A program made the translations under genes and the position numbers. The notes under the pieces were generated by a model. That model did no database searches, was not told the origin of the DNA, and saw only the letters and a list, made by a program, of their open reading frames with translations. 43,906 nucleotides of DNA, from positions 1 through 43,906 of the forward strand of contig CALEIM010000169.1 in the NCBI GenBank assembly GCA_937876395.1, read 5' to 3'. Below, one piece after another: positions 14,423-22,695 of the stretch; positions within the stretch are counted from its first letter, which is position 1, and each line of letters begins with the position of its first letter. This stretch comes from an uncultured Wenzhouxiangella sp. Lineage in GTDB: Bacteria > Pseudomonadota > Gammaproteobacteria > Xanthomonadales > Wenzhouxiangellaceae.

Positions 14423-14772
14423 GGAGTCACCATCAGAATCGGCGTCGCCAGCCACAGTAGGGCGATAATCGACAGCGCCAGCACCAGCCCTTCCAGGCGA
14501 TGACAAAATTGCTCGACGGCTCGGTCGGGCGCCTCGGCTGCGGGTAATGGATGCCGGAACCATCGCCACATCAGCCAGCCGAGTATGGCCAGGTGCAGCA
14601 GTGCCAGAGTGAGCAGCAGCACGGTGACCGGATGGACTGATCCGGAAGAAGCGCCAAGGAGCGAGCAGGCGCGCGACTGTCCGGCGTATAAAAACACCAG
14701 CGCGCTGGCCCAGATGAGCATCCCGGCGATGATCCGGAGCAGTCGTCGAATGGCCCTGCCCGCCGCGGTCAT
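14410..14772 (-). CDS. Small membrane protein of the oxidase operon
   Basis: This 120-residue protein has three predicted helices (IAGMLIWASALVFLYAG, VTVLLLTLALLHLAILGWLM, and LALSIIALLWLATPILMV). I do not recognise a named family. ATG 14772 overlaps the stop of the fused subunit I/III gene (ATGA, 14769-14772), and its own end overlaps the ctaG-like start, so it is translated as part of the operon. A subunit IV-like or assembly role is likely from context only. Confidence 0.72.
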   Translation of the reverse strand: MTAAGRAIRRLLRIIAGMLIWASALVFLYAGQSRACSLLGASSGSVHPVTVLLLTLALLHLAILGWLMWRWFRHPLPAAEAPDRAVEQFCHRLEGLVLALSIIALLWLATPILMVTPCSG

Positions 14773-17279
14773 GTTCCCGTCCCCAGCAACATCGGCAGCC
14801 CCTGCACCAGGATGATGGATATCACGATGAGTCCGGCGCTGTAGAGTGCCCATAGGCGCACAACGCGCAGATCCTGGCTACGCAATGGAGAAACGTAGCC
14901 GGCTCGGCAGCGCAGCCAGGCAAAGACTGAAAACACCGCCGCGAGCAGGGCGTGCAGACCGCAGTAGCCGAGCACGACGGCGGTGACCGCCGCATAGGCG
15001 TGGGAGGTCGGCGGTGGCAGGTCGTTGACGATCGGCCAGGCGAGGCCGAGACAGCTCAGTAGCCACACGACGGCTGCCATCAGCAGCGGCGGCCCAGGTG
15101 AGCGATGGTCGGCGTTGCGCTGAACGGAGTCATGAACGGCAAAAGCGCCCAGCACGGCGGCCAGGGCGGTGGCCGGCGCCAGCAGCCAGCCGCTTTCGAT
15201 AAACCGCTCCGGCGGCCAGCCCGGCGTTACGGCCCACAGGTAGAGGTAGCCGAAAATCAGTGAGATGTAGAACGTGGCGCTGAACAGCAGGCTGCCGAGC
15301 ATGCCCCACCAGCCCGGTGCATCGTGGACCTGGGGATGGAGCGGCAGCCTGGTGCCATCGCCGGCGGCCTGCAATGGCCAGTCGCGATCCAGGCCGCTTT
15401 CCCAGGCCCAGCGCAGCAGACCGCCCGCTGCGGCGATGACAGCAACGGCCGCCACTGCGTAGAGCTTGAACAGAAATGCCAGAAAGAACACGGCCAACAG
15501 CCCGGCACTCAGCAGCGGCAGCAGCGTTGGTCCCGGCAGCAGGATGATCTGATCGGGCCGGCCGGAAATCGGGTCGACGCCCAGAACTTCCCGCCAGCCG
15601 TGGCGCGGGCGCGCCAGCAGGCCCCGGCTTTCGCGCATGGTTTCCAGCCAGTGCGGTTGATGCCACAGCGGCTCGCGGCTGGTGACCGCGACCAGGCTGG
15701 CGAAATTGTAGTTGGCCGGCGGGTGGTCAAGGCTCCACTCCAGCGTGCCGGCCTGCCAGGGGTTGGTTTCGCTCTGGCGGCCGGTGCGTAGCCTGACGAT
15801 GAAGTCAAGCAGAAAAACGGCAAAGCCGATGGCCAGGATAAAACTTCCGACCGTGCTGAGCAGGTTCAGGCCGCCCCATCCGGACGCCTCGCTGTAGCTG
15901 TAGACGCGGCGCGGCATACCGGCCAGCCCGGTAAAATGCATGTGCAGAAAGGTCAGATTGAAGCCGGCGAAAATCAGCCAGAACGCCCATTGGCCGAGGC
16001 GTTCTGACGATGTGCGGCCGGTCATCAGTGGAAACCAGTAGTGGGCGGCTGCCAGCAGTGGAAACACGAAACCGCCGATCAGCACGTAGTGCAGGTGCGC
16101 GACGACGAACTGGGTGTCATGCGCCTGCCAGTTGAACGGCACCAGAGCCAGCATCACCCCGGTCAGGCCGCCGCAGACGAACACGAACAGAAAGCCGAAC
16201 AGGTAGAGCATTGGCAGCCTCAGCCACGGGTCTCCCTTCCACAGCGTGGCCAGCCAGGAAAAAAACTGGATGGCGGTTGGAATGGCCACGAACATGCTCG
16301 CCGCCGAAAAGAAGAACAGCGACAGCGCCGGAATGCCCACCGTGAACATGTGGTGGACCCACAGTCCGAAACTGATGAAGCCGATGGCAATGGCCGCCCC
16401 CACAACCCAGGTATGGCCCACCAGCGGCCGCCGGGCGAAAGTGGGGATCATGATACTGACCGCTGCCGCCCCCGGCAGGAAGATGATGTACACCTCCGGA
16501 TGCGCAAACAGCCAGAAAAGATGTTGCCACAGCAGCGGGTCTCCGCCCAGCGCCACGTTGAAGAACGGCCATCCGAAAGCCCGTTCGATCTCAAGCAGTA
16601 CCGAGCCCAGTATCAGCGGCGGAAATCCGATCAGTATCATTGCAGCAGTCACCAGCATGTACCAGGCGAACAGCGGCAGCCGCACCAGCGACATACCGGC
16701 GGTACGGACTTTGAGCACGGATGCGATAACGCCAATGGCGAACGCAATGGCCGAGACCTCGATGAAAGTGATGCCGATCAGCCAGACATCGGCATTGATC
16801 CCGGGGGTGTACTCCTTGCCGGTCAAGGGGGTGTACATGAACCAGCCGCCGTTGGGGGCCACATCCAGTACGAGTGCACCGAGCAGTATCAGTGCGCCGA
16901 ACAGGTAGCACCAAAACCCGAACGCGCTCAGACGCGGAAAGCACAGATCGCGCGTGCCAAGGAACTTGGGAAGGAAATAAAGCGCCAGACCCTCGATCAT
17001 CGGGATGGCGAAAAGGAACATCATCACCGTGCCATGCATGGTGAAAATCTGGTTGTAAGCGGCGTGATCCAGAAAACTGTTGTTCGGAATGGCAAGCTGG
17101 GCGCGCATCAGCATCGCCAGCAGCCCGCCCACTGCGAAGAATCCCAGGCTGACGAATATGAAGCGTTGGCCGACAATCGTGTGGTTGACGCTTGCTGATC
17201 GGCCCCAGCCAGGCGGCGTGCCCCAGTTCTCTTCTAGCGTTTTGCGCCAGCGGCGCGGGTCCGTGGCAGGCTCGTTCAC
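14769..17279 (-). CDS. Cytochrome c oxidase, fused subunits I and III
   Basis: This 836-residue protein joins a heme-copper oxidase subunit I (about 1-530) to a subunit III domain (about 570-836). The I domain has TMHGTVMMFL with the low-spin heme ligand, HPEVY at 260-264 with the His-Tyr cross-link pair and the glutamate at the end of the D-channel, the CuB pair His309-His310 (GLWVHHMFTVG), and His395/His397 (HLHYV) for the hemes. At the position of the conserved K-channel lysine (28 residues after the second CuB His) it has Gln338 (IPTAIQFFSW). It pumps protons while reducing oxygen at the inner membrane. The GTG start overlaps the subunit II stop (GTGA). Confidence 0.93.
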   Translation of the reverse strand: MNEPATDPRRWRKTLEENWGTPPGWGRSASVNHTIVGQRFIFVSLGFFAVGGLLAMLMRAQLAIPNNSFLDHAAYNQIFTMHGTVMMFLFAIPMIEGLALYFLPKFLGTRDLCFPRLSAFGFWCYLFGALILLGALVLDVAPNGGWFMYTPLTGKEYTPGINADVWLIGITFIEVSAIAFAIGVIASVLKVRTAGMSLVRLPLFAWYMLVTAAMILIGFPPLILGSVLLEIERAFGWPFFNVALGGDPLLWQHLFWLFAHPEVYIIFLPGAAAVSIMIPTFARRPLVGHTWVVGAAIAIGFISFGLWVHHMFTVGIPALSLFFFSAASMFVAIPTAIQFFSWLATLWKGDPWLRLPMLYLFGFLFVFVCGGLTGVMLALVPFNWQAHDTQFVVAHLHYVLIGGFVFPLLAAAHYWFPLMTGRTSSERLGQWAFWLIFAGFNLTFLHMHFTGLAGMPRRVYSYSEASGWGGLNLLSTVGSFILAIGFAVFLLDFIVRLRTGRQSETNPWQAGTLEWSLDHPPANYNFASLVAVTSREPLWHQPHWLETMRESRGLLARPRHGWREVLGVDPISGRPDQIILLPGPTLLPLLSAGLLAVFFLAFLFKLYAVAAVAVIAAAGGLLRWAWESGLDRDWPLQAAGDGTRLPLHPQVHDAPGWWGMLGSLLFSATFYISLIFGYLYLWAVTPGWPPERFIESGWLLAPATALAAVLGAFAVHDSVQRNADHRSPGPPLLMAAVVWLLSCLGLAWPIVNDLPPPTSHAYAAVTAVVLGYCGLHALLAAVFSVFAWLRCRAGYVSPLRSQDLRVVRLWALYSAGLIVISIILVQGLPMLLGTGT

Positions 17280-18100
17280 GGCTGTTCCTTTACGGATTGC
17301 GCGGTGGTTCGAACGGCTTCGGCGTCGGGAGTTTGCCGGTCCGACGTACCCTGCAGCTCGCTGTTCGCCCCGGCCAGGCTCTGAAGGTGCGTCTGGAAAT
17401 CGTCTGTCTCGTGGACTTCCACCGTGAAATCCATATGGGTGTGCTGCGCACCGCAGAATTCGGCGCAGTGACCGCGCATGCGACCGACCCTTTCCGGATG
17501 CAGCCGGATGGTGTTGACCCGGCCCGGCAGCGCGTCGATCTTGCCGGCCAGGTTCGGTACCCAGAACGAATGGATCACATCAACGCTGGTGACGTGGATA
17601 TTCACGGCCCGGTCCACCGGCAGGTGCAGCTCATCAATCGTGTACAGCGACTCCTCACCCGGTCGCAGGTATTCGAAATGCCACCACCATTGGTGAGCAG
17701 TCACGCGAACCTCAAGCTCGGCCGGGCCGATTGGCAGCATGGAGTGCCCGGCACGCACGCCATAGATCAGCAGCATGATGGTGACGGCCAAAGGCACCGC
17801 AATGCCGCCCCACAGAATGATGCTGCGCCCCGAAGGCCCCACTGGCCCGCGCGAGCGACGCAGCGCCGCATGCAGGCCCAGCACCGTCATTGCAACCATG
17901 AACACTCCGGTACCTGCCAGCATCACCCAGGTGATCCAGGCAATGTCGGCCGCTGCCCGTCCGCCAACCGTGAACATTGAGGACTGGCCCTGACAGCCGA
18001 CCAAAAGCAGTGCCGACAAACCCGCGATGCTAGAATAAATTCCATGCGAGCGAAAAATGAAGGTGCGGATCGAGAAAGCCGGATGGCGATTGCCGGACAT
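17276..18100 (-). CDS. Cytochrome c oxidase subunit II (lipoprotein type)
   Basis: This protein of about 274 residues has a signal ending in the lipobox LLLVGC and two membrane helices. The aromatic cluster AHQWWWHFEYLRPGEE precedes a CuA domain with VIHSFWVPNLAGKIDALPGR and the ligand set HCAEFCGAQHTHM (Cys, Glu, Cys, His, Met). It accepts electrons from cytochrome c. No cytochrome c domain is fused to its C-terminus, which ends in a polar tail. The start is uncertain: ATG 18100 gives a plausible lipoprotein signal but overlaps the divergent DUF2231 gene by 18 bases, and TTG 18019 gives too short a signal. It is the first gene of the oxidase operon and lacks the regulon motif. Confidence 0.9.
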   Translation of the reverse strand: MSGNRHPAFSIRTFIFRSHGIYSSIAGLSALLLVGCQGQSSMFTVGGRAAADIAWITWVMLAGTGVFMVAMTVLGLHAALRRSRGPVGPSGRSIILWGGIAVPLAVTIMLLIYGVRAGHSMLPIGPAELEVRVTAHQWWWHFEYLRPGEESLYTIDELHLPVDRAVNIHVTSVDVIHSFWVPNLAGKIDALPGRVNTIRLHPERVGRMRGHCAEFCGAQHTHMDFTVEVHETDDFQTHLQSLAGANSELQGTSDRQTPDAEAVRTTAQSVKEQP

Positions 18101-18529
18101 CCGCTGCACGCCATGCTGAATACGTTTCCGATCGTTTTCGTAACCGTTCTGGTGCCGAGTGATCTGGCCTGGATCATCACCGGGGACCCTTTCTGGGCCC
18201 GCCTTTCGCTGTGGCTGGCGGGCGGCGGCGTGGCCACGGGGGTGGTTGCCGGAGCTGTCGGAGCCATCGACTTTTTCCTGATACCGCAGGCGCGTCGGCT
18301 GCATCAGAGCTGGAGTCATTTCATCGCGGCCGTGATGCTGATCGCCATCGTGTTCGTCAACTGGGCGCTGCGGCTGGGTGATCCCACCGGGCTGATTGTG
18401 CCCTGGGCGTTCATGCTCTCGGCTCTGGGTCTGCTGATGGTCGTCGTGGCAGCCTGGCTTGGGGCCAACCTGGTGTTTGATGAGAAGATCGCCATCCCTG
18501 AGGAGGGCGAAGAAACCGAGGGCAGATAG
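18083..18529 (+). CDS. DUF2231 membrane protein
   Basis: This 148-residue protein with four predicted helices opens with MAIAGHPLHAMLNTFPIVF, the HPxHxxL signature of DUF2231. Later blocks are AGAVGAIDFFLIP and HQSWSHFIAAVMLIAIVFVN, with histidines suited to heme or metal binding. Function is unknown; homologues often sit near oxidases or in redox stress loci. ATG 18083 fits the family start; an in-frame ATG at 18044 is also possible. It reads divergently from the oxidase operon and converges on the CopD/HemJ-like gene. Confidence 0.82.
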   Translation: MAIAGHPLHAMLNTFPIVFVTVLVPSDLAWIITGDPFWARLSLWLAGGGVATGVVAGAVGAIDFFLIPQARRLHQSWSHFIAAVMLIAIVFVNWALRLGDPTGLIVPWAFMLSALGLLMVVVAAWLGANLVFDEKIAIPEEGEETEGR

Positions 18530-18546
18530 AACGGACCAACGGCAAC

Positions 18547-18969
18547 TCATACCGGCTTTCCCGTTACCAGATAGATGACAATCAGCATCAAGATACCAAT
18601 CGGCAGCAGCAGCAGCAGGTGCAGAGCGGAACGTCGCGAGCCCGGTTCGCCGTTGAGCCGGTTGGCCAGACGGCCGCAGTAGACGTGGATCAGCACCATT
18701 CCGGCCACCGCCCATAGTTTGATTACCAGCCAGCCGCCCAGCGAAGCGGCCATCAGCACCAAAGCGCTGCCTGAAAGCACCGCGATAACGGCCGCCGGAG
18801 ACGCCAGAGCGTTGTAGACCAGCCGGGTTCGTCCGCGCAGGCGCACATAGGAGGCTTCATCGCGGACGGCTGGATAGCCGGCGAACAGGCCCGGCAGGTA
18901 GAGCAGGGCGGCGCACCAGATCATGATGGCTGATATATGCAGCAGCTTGACGCCGATGTAGGTGTTCAC
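18547..18969 (-). CDS. CopD/HemJ-like membrane protein
   Basis: This 140-residue protein has four predicted helices. Helix 1 carries VKLLHISAIMIWCAALLYLP; a later helix carries LVIKLWAVAGMVLIHVYCGR. The spaced His, Lys and Arg residues resemble HemJ (protoporphyrinogen oxidase) and the CopD copper-resistance family, which look alike at this level. The GTG start at 18969 overlaps the stop of the upstream fusion gene (GTGA, 18966-18969), so it is coupled to it. I cannot separate a heme role from a copper role by eye. Confidence 0.75.
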   Translation of the reverse strand: MNTYIGVKLLHISAIMIWCAALLYLPGLFAGYPAVRDEASYVRLRGRTRLVYNALASPAAVIAVLSGSALVLMAASLGGWLVIKLWAVAGMVLIHVYCGRLANRLNGEPGSRRSALHLLLLLPIGILMLIVIYLVTGKPV

Positions 18970-21458
18970 AGTGACCGCAGCAGTCGATCCCAGGCGCCGT
19001 AGCTGCCCGTTATTGGTCCTCTGCGCAGGCTGAGCGCGATTACGGCGGCACCACAAACGATGCTTGACAACAGCGCTGCCAAATCAGCGCCGTAGACCCA
19101 GGGAGTGATCAGCAGCGCGGACCCCAGAGGGATGAGGGCCAGACGTATGGGGCGTGCCGTTTCGGCCAGCGCCACGATGGAAACGGCAATGACCAGCGCG
19201 CCGACCAGATGATCCCAGTTGGCCATGCCGCCGGTGCTGCCCAGCGTGAGGCGGGTGGACATAAGCCAGATGCCGATCAGTAGGCACAGGACCAGATTCC
19301 ACGGCACGCTGAGGCCGCTGGTGAAAGTGTCTCGAATAATTGCTGTCGGTCGGCGTGCAAATTCCGCTTCATCCGATTCGTCGTAATCTTCATCGGACGG
19401 ATCGTCGGCATCACCGGTAAAGAAGATCTTCAATATCGGGGCACCGGCACGGTAACGCCGATGGAGAAACTGTCCGGTCGCGACAAATTCATTGAACGCA
19501 TAGGCGATCTGCAGCAGCATGGCTGCCGCCATCATCAGGCACAGGGTGCACCAGGTGCCGATAACGATCGGCTGAATGACGATGAAGATAATTGATACCG
19601 CACCAAGCGGCACGATCAGTACACCGAACAGCGCCACCAGCCAGGGCATGCTGCGCCAGCGATGCGCTGCACCGGCCAGGCCAATCAGAACCTCCAGCAG
19701 ATAGACGGTGCTGCCCAGACCGGCATCGGCGATTGGCCATGCCTCCGAAACGTCTGATGTGGTGATGTCTTCCGTGCCGTTGAGCCCAGGCCGGGTTCCG
19801 GAGAAAAATGGCTCCCACGCTCCATCGATATGGCCGAGCTGATAGGCTGCCAGGTAGCGGGCCACAAAGAAGCCGATCAGGGCAAGAACGATCACCGGCA
19901 TTCGCTGCACCCAGCTCGACGGATTGTTATCCCATCCCGGCGGTGTGACGGGGCCGGGAATGAATGCTGAGGGCGATATGCCGGGAGCCGGGCGTATCAA
20001 GATGGAAAGACCGATGGCGGCCGCTCCGATGATTGTGTTGTTGAGGTAGGCCGCCGCACTCTCTGTCCAGAATACCAGCGGGGCAAACAGCAGCCAGACC
20101 CCGATTACGGCGCAGGCCCACCGCGACCAGCTTTGGCGCCAGGACAGCGCCATCAGGCCAAAGCCGATCAGCAGCAGACCCGACAATAGGTCACTGTAGA
20201 GCAGCGGAGTCGTGCCATAGCCAAGTGTCGGCGGTGCAGCCATCAGCCAGGCACCGAGTACGATCACCAGCAGGCGTGCCCACAGCGACTGCTGATGCTG
20301 CTCCTGATAGCTCTGATCATGCTGCCGGAAAAGGCGGTGCGGATCAGCGCCTTGCCGGTTAGCTTCGGCCATCCAGTGAGGCGGGGTGATGCCGTTTGCT
20401 TCGTACCAGGCGTGGGGGTCGGCCTTGAGATTGGCCACCAGAGTGGCCAGCCTGTCGTACAGATTGTGACGCGGTTTCCAGTCCAGCTGTTCCCTGGCCC
20501 GGGCGATATCCACGTCATAGTGATCGCCCGCACGGTCGATCATGAAGGGGCGGATGAAGGGTTTCTCGCCCTGATCAAAATCATCCGGCACGATAGGCTC
20601 GGCCTGTTCCTCGGCCCATGCCCCGGCCTTGGCAATGGGTGCCGGAACCTGCAGTGTCGTCCAGTTTTTCTGGCCGTGAATCAGCTCACCAAGTCGGTTC
20701 TGAACCGCATCATAACTTTCGCAGCGCTCCTCACCGATCAGGATTTCATTGTGCTTGGGAAGGCGTGCGCGCCGGTCTATCGTGCGCCGGAACGCGTCAA
20801 TCATGTCTTCCTGGTGCAGGAAGGCTTGTCCGACTGCCGTGTTCGCAGCGTACAGGTGGCTTTTAAGACTGGCCTCGTAAATCCGCGCGATCTGTTGGGC
20901 AAGCAGCGGCACGCATGTGGTGTCGCTATACAGTCCTGCCAGACGAAGCAGGGTATAGGGCATGTCACCGGAGTGTTCACGAATCACGCTTTCAGTTTCA
21001 GCTTTCGAGCGCGGATAGACCCAGGTCGGTGCAACCGGCGAGTCCTCATTGATCTTGCTGCCGGGCACACCGGGTTCATGCACCAGCATCGTGCTGGAGT
21101 AGATAAATCGTTCCACGTTGAAGTGACGCAGGGCGTCAAGCAGATTGCGCGTGCCTTCCACATTGACGGCCTGGTAGGCCGGAGAATCCTTGCCCGAGAA
21201 ATCGAAATAAGCGGCCAGATGCACCACGGCCGCAATGTCACGCCCCTGCCGTCCGGCTATGTTGTTCATGGTCCCGCGCACGGAGTGCGGCGAGGTCAGG
21301 TCAAACTGGTAGCTGTCATCCGCCTCGTCGGAAGAATTGATGTCCAGCCCTATAACACGGTATTTTTTCTTGAGAGCGCGGGTGAGTGAGCTGCCAAGAT
21401 TTCCGGCTGCACCAGTGATCAATATGGCCGGCCTGTGCTGCTGATCCTTCATCGCCAT
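18966..21458 (-). CDS. Epimerase / SPW-repeat / VKOR-like membrane fusion protein
   Basis: This 830-residue protein has three parts. Residues 1-340 or so form a cytoplasmic extended SDR/epimerase domain with ILITGAAGNLGSS and a catalytic Tyr148-x3-Lys152 (VYPRSKAE). Residues from about 375 hold SPW-type paired helices (ARLLVIVLGAWLMAAPPTLG, then RWACAVIGVWLLFAPLVF). A VKOR-like membrane domain follows with the redox pair Cys637-Cys640 (TWCTLCLMMAA), and a second SPW-like block ends the protein. VKOR domains reoxidise quinone-linked disulfide systems; here the loop cysteines of complete VKORs are not visible. An acidic linker (DADDPSDEDYDESDEAE) precedes the last block. It lies 54 bases after the zinc-ribbon gene, probably in the same P11 operon. 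Confidence 0.85.
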   Translation of the reverse strand: MAMKDQQHRPAILITGAAGNLGSSLTRALKKKYRVIGLDINSSDEADDSYQFDLTSPHSVRGTMNNIAGRQGRDIAAVVHLAAYFDFSGKDSPAYQAVNVEGTRNLLDALRHFNVERFIYSSTMLVHEPGVPGSKINEDSPVAPTWVYPRSKAETESVIREHSGDMPYTLLRLAGLYSDTTCVPLLAQQIARIYEASLKSHLYAANTAVGQAFLHQEDMIDAFRRTIDRRARLPKHNEILIGEERCESYDAVQNRLGELIHGQKNWTTLQVPAPIAKAGAWAEEQAEPIVPDDFDQGEKPFIRPFMIDRAGDHYDVDIARAREQLDWKPRHNLYDRLATLVANLKADPHAWYEANGITPPHWMAEANRQGADPHRLFRQHDQSYQEQHQQSLWARLLVIVLGAWLMAAPPTLGYGTTPLLYSDLLSGLLLIGFGLMALSWRQSWSRWACAVIGVWLLFAPLVFWTESAAAYLNNTIIGAAAIGLSILIRPAPGISPSAFIPGPVTPPGWDNNPSSWVQRMPVIVLALIGFFVARYLAAYQLGHIDGAWEPFFSGTRPGLNGTEDITTSDVSEAWPIADAGLGSTVYLLEVLIGLAGAAHRWRSMPWLVALFGVLIVPLGAVSIIFIVIQPIVIGTWCTLCLMMAAAMLLQIAYAFNEFVATGQFLHRRYRAGAPILKIFFTGDADDPSDEDYDESDEAEFARRPTAIIRDTFTSGLSVPWNLVLCLLIGIWLMSTRLTLGSTGGMANWDHLVGALVIAVSIVALAETARPIRLALIPLGSALLITPWVYGADLAALLSSIVCGAAVIALSLRRGPITGSYGAWDRLLRSL

Positions 21459-21512
21459 CACGCCTTCTGTCTGATGCGGGTGAGTTGCTGATGATGTGCA
21501 CGGGAATCGCGC

Positions 21513-21746
21513 TTATTTGCGGTCTACGAACCTTTGGTCGCCGACCTGTTCGGCGCAGTGTGCGCAACAATAGACTGCATCCCTGTTCTCTACACCGTGG
21601 CCAATGATATGGCAGCCGCAGTGTGCACAACGGGGAGCCAGCTCATGAATTGCACATTCAAAAGAATCGAACTCATAGCGGCCCTCACTCGTGATGACCG
21701 TGAATGTCTTGTCATACGTGTTGCCGCAGGTGACACAAATACCCAT
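21513..21746 (-). CDS. Small zinc-ribbon protein
   Basis: This 77-residue protein carries many metal ligands: CVTCG at the start, FECAIH, then CAHCGCHIIGHG, and YCCAHCAEQVG. These suggest two zinc sites. I know of similar uncharacterised or metallothionein-labelled small proteins but no established role. ATG 21746 follows GAGAGGA at good spacing; the open frame back to 21902 has no family features and would run over the candidate promoter P11. It is likely the first gene of an operon with the epimerase-VKOR fusion and CopD/HemJ-like genes. Confidence 0.78.
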   Translation of the reverse strand: MGICVTCGNTYDKTFTVITSEGRYEFDSFECAIHELAPRCAHCGCHIIGHGVENRDAVYCCAHCAEQVGDQRFVDRK

Positions 21747-21867
21747 TTTGAATTCCTCTCGTTTGAACAGGCGCTTTGCCGCGCTGAAATCTGCCGTCTG
21801 CAGGGTGGTCAGTTCAGGCACCCTGCGCCTGTTTCGTGAAGAGTTTTCTAAGCTTATGTCTGGGATA

Positions 21868-21893
21868 TACGCCTGCCGGAGAGCTATGGTTCC
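21868..21893 (-). promoter_or_regulatory. Candidate ECF promoter P11 upstream of the zinc-ribbon gene
   Basis: On the minus strand GGAAC (21893-21889) and CGTA (21871-21868) are 17 bases apart, with a leader of about 120 bases to the zinc-ribbon start. It is the most distant site, 12 kb from the sigma gene. Confidence 0.65.
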
Positions 21894-21998
21894 ATCCGCC
21901 ATTTATATGGCAGAAAATGGCAGAAATCAGTGGACAAATTGCTTGGCGCGGGTTTAGGGTTGTGCTTCGAGGGGTATCAAAGTCTCAAGGAGTCAGAC

Positions 21999-22163
21999 AT
22001 GTTGAGTTGGGCACTGATCTTTCTGGTTGTTGCACTCATCGCAGGCGTACTCGGCTTCACCGGCATTGCCGGCACTGCAGCCAATATCGCCTGGATTCTG
22101 TTTGTGGTCGGGCTGGTCGTGGCCGTGGTGCTGTTCATAGCAGGCCGAAGGCCAACCGTCTGA
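21999..22163 (+). CDS. DUF1328 (YtjA-like) small membrane protein
   Basis: This 54-residue protein (MLSWALIFLVVALIAGVLGF) is almost entirely two hydrophobic helices with an FTGIAGTAANIAWILF loop, the DUF1328 signature. The function is unknown; homologues are frequently stress-induced. AAGGAG (21987-21992) is well placed before ATG 21999. No regulon motif faces it, unlike its neighbours. Confidence 0.9.
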   Translation: MLSWALIFLVVALIAGVLGFTGIAGTAANIAWILFVVGLVVAVVLFIAGRRPTV

Positions 22164-22299
22164 CCACAGGCTTTCAGTGCAAGCCGAAGCAGCCTCAGAT
22201 GTTCGGCCAGGTCACGCATTGACATCGGTTTGAGTTACCAGGCGTGGCCTGGTCGGCATCGGTCGGCGGGGCTGAACCGCTGACCATGATGGTTGCCGG

Positions 22300-22695
22300 T
22301 CAAGTGTGGCACGTTTCCAGCCAGTTGAGAAAGGCTTGATCGACTTCCCGCGCCTGCCCGCACAACGCCTCGATCTGTTCGGAGCTGACGCGTTCTCCGG
22401 CGGCCAGGCGCTTTTCAAACTCGCGGAACCGGCCGGCCAGCCCAGTCGCTCCAAAGCTGGCGGCACTGCCCGACAGGCGGTGGGCCAGGTCGATCTGGGT
22501 CTGGCGCTGGTTTGAATGCAGTGCTTCGATCATTTCCGTGCAGCCCTGAGAGAAGCTTTCGCGGAAGCGCTCGTGGAACATCCGGCAAAACCCCGGTCGC
22601 TGAGTTTCCAGCAGGGTCAGCTCGGCCAGATGCCGGGGGTCGAGAATATCAGGCTGGATCGAATCTGCGGTGAATTCATTGCTGCTGTTTTTCAT
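22300..22695 (-). CDS. Histidine phosphotransfer (Hpt) domain protein
   Basis: This 131-residue single-domain protein has the Hpt four-helix motif around His72 (DLAHRLSGSAASFGATGLAG), followed by FREFEKRLAAGE. It should accept and pass on a phosphoryl group in a phosphorelay. The start overlaps the stop of the response regulator gene (ATGA, 22692-22695), giving a coupled pair. No hybrid kinase is nearby, so the donor is encoded elsewhere. Confidence 0.87.
   Translation of the reverse strand: MKNSSNEFTADSIQPDILDPRHLAELTLLETQRPGFCRMFHERFRESFSQGCTEMIEALHSNQRQTQIDLAHRLSGSAASFGATGLAGRFREFEKRLAAGERVSSEQIEALCGQAREVDQAFLNWLETCHT

Noticed and set aside
16041..17198. A 385-codon plus-strand frame
   Set aside because: It is antisense to oxidase subunit I, with a His/Gln/Arg-rich translation typical of GC-skewed shadows.
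20295..21389. A 364-codon plus-strand frame
   Set aside because: It is antisense to the epimerase domain of the fusion gene; the opposite strand shows clear motifs.
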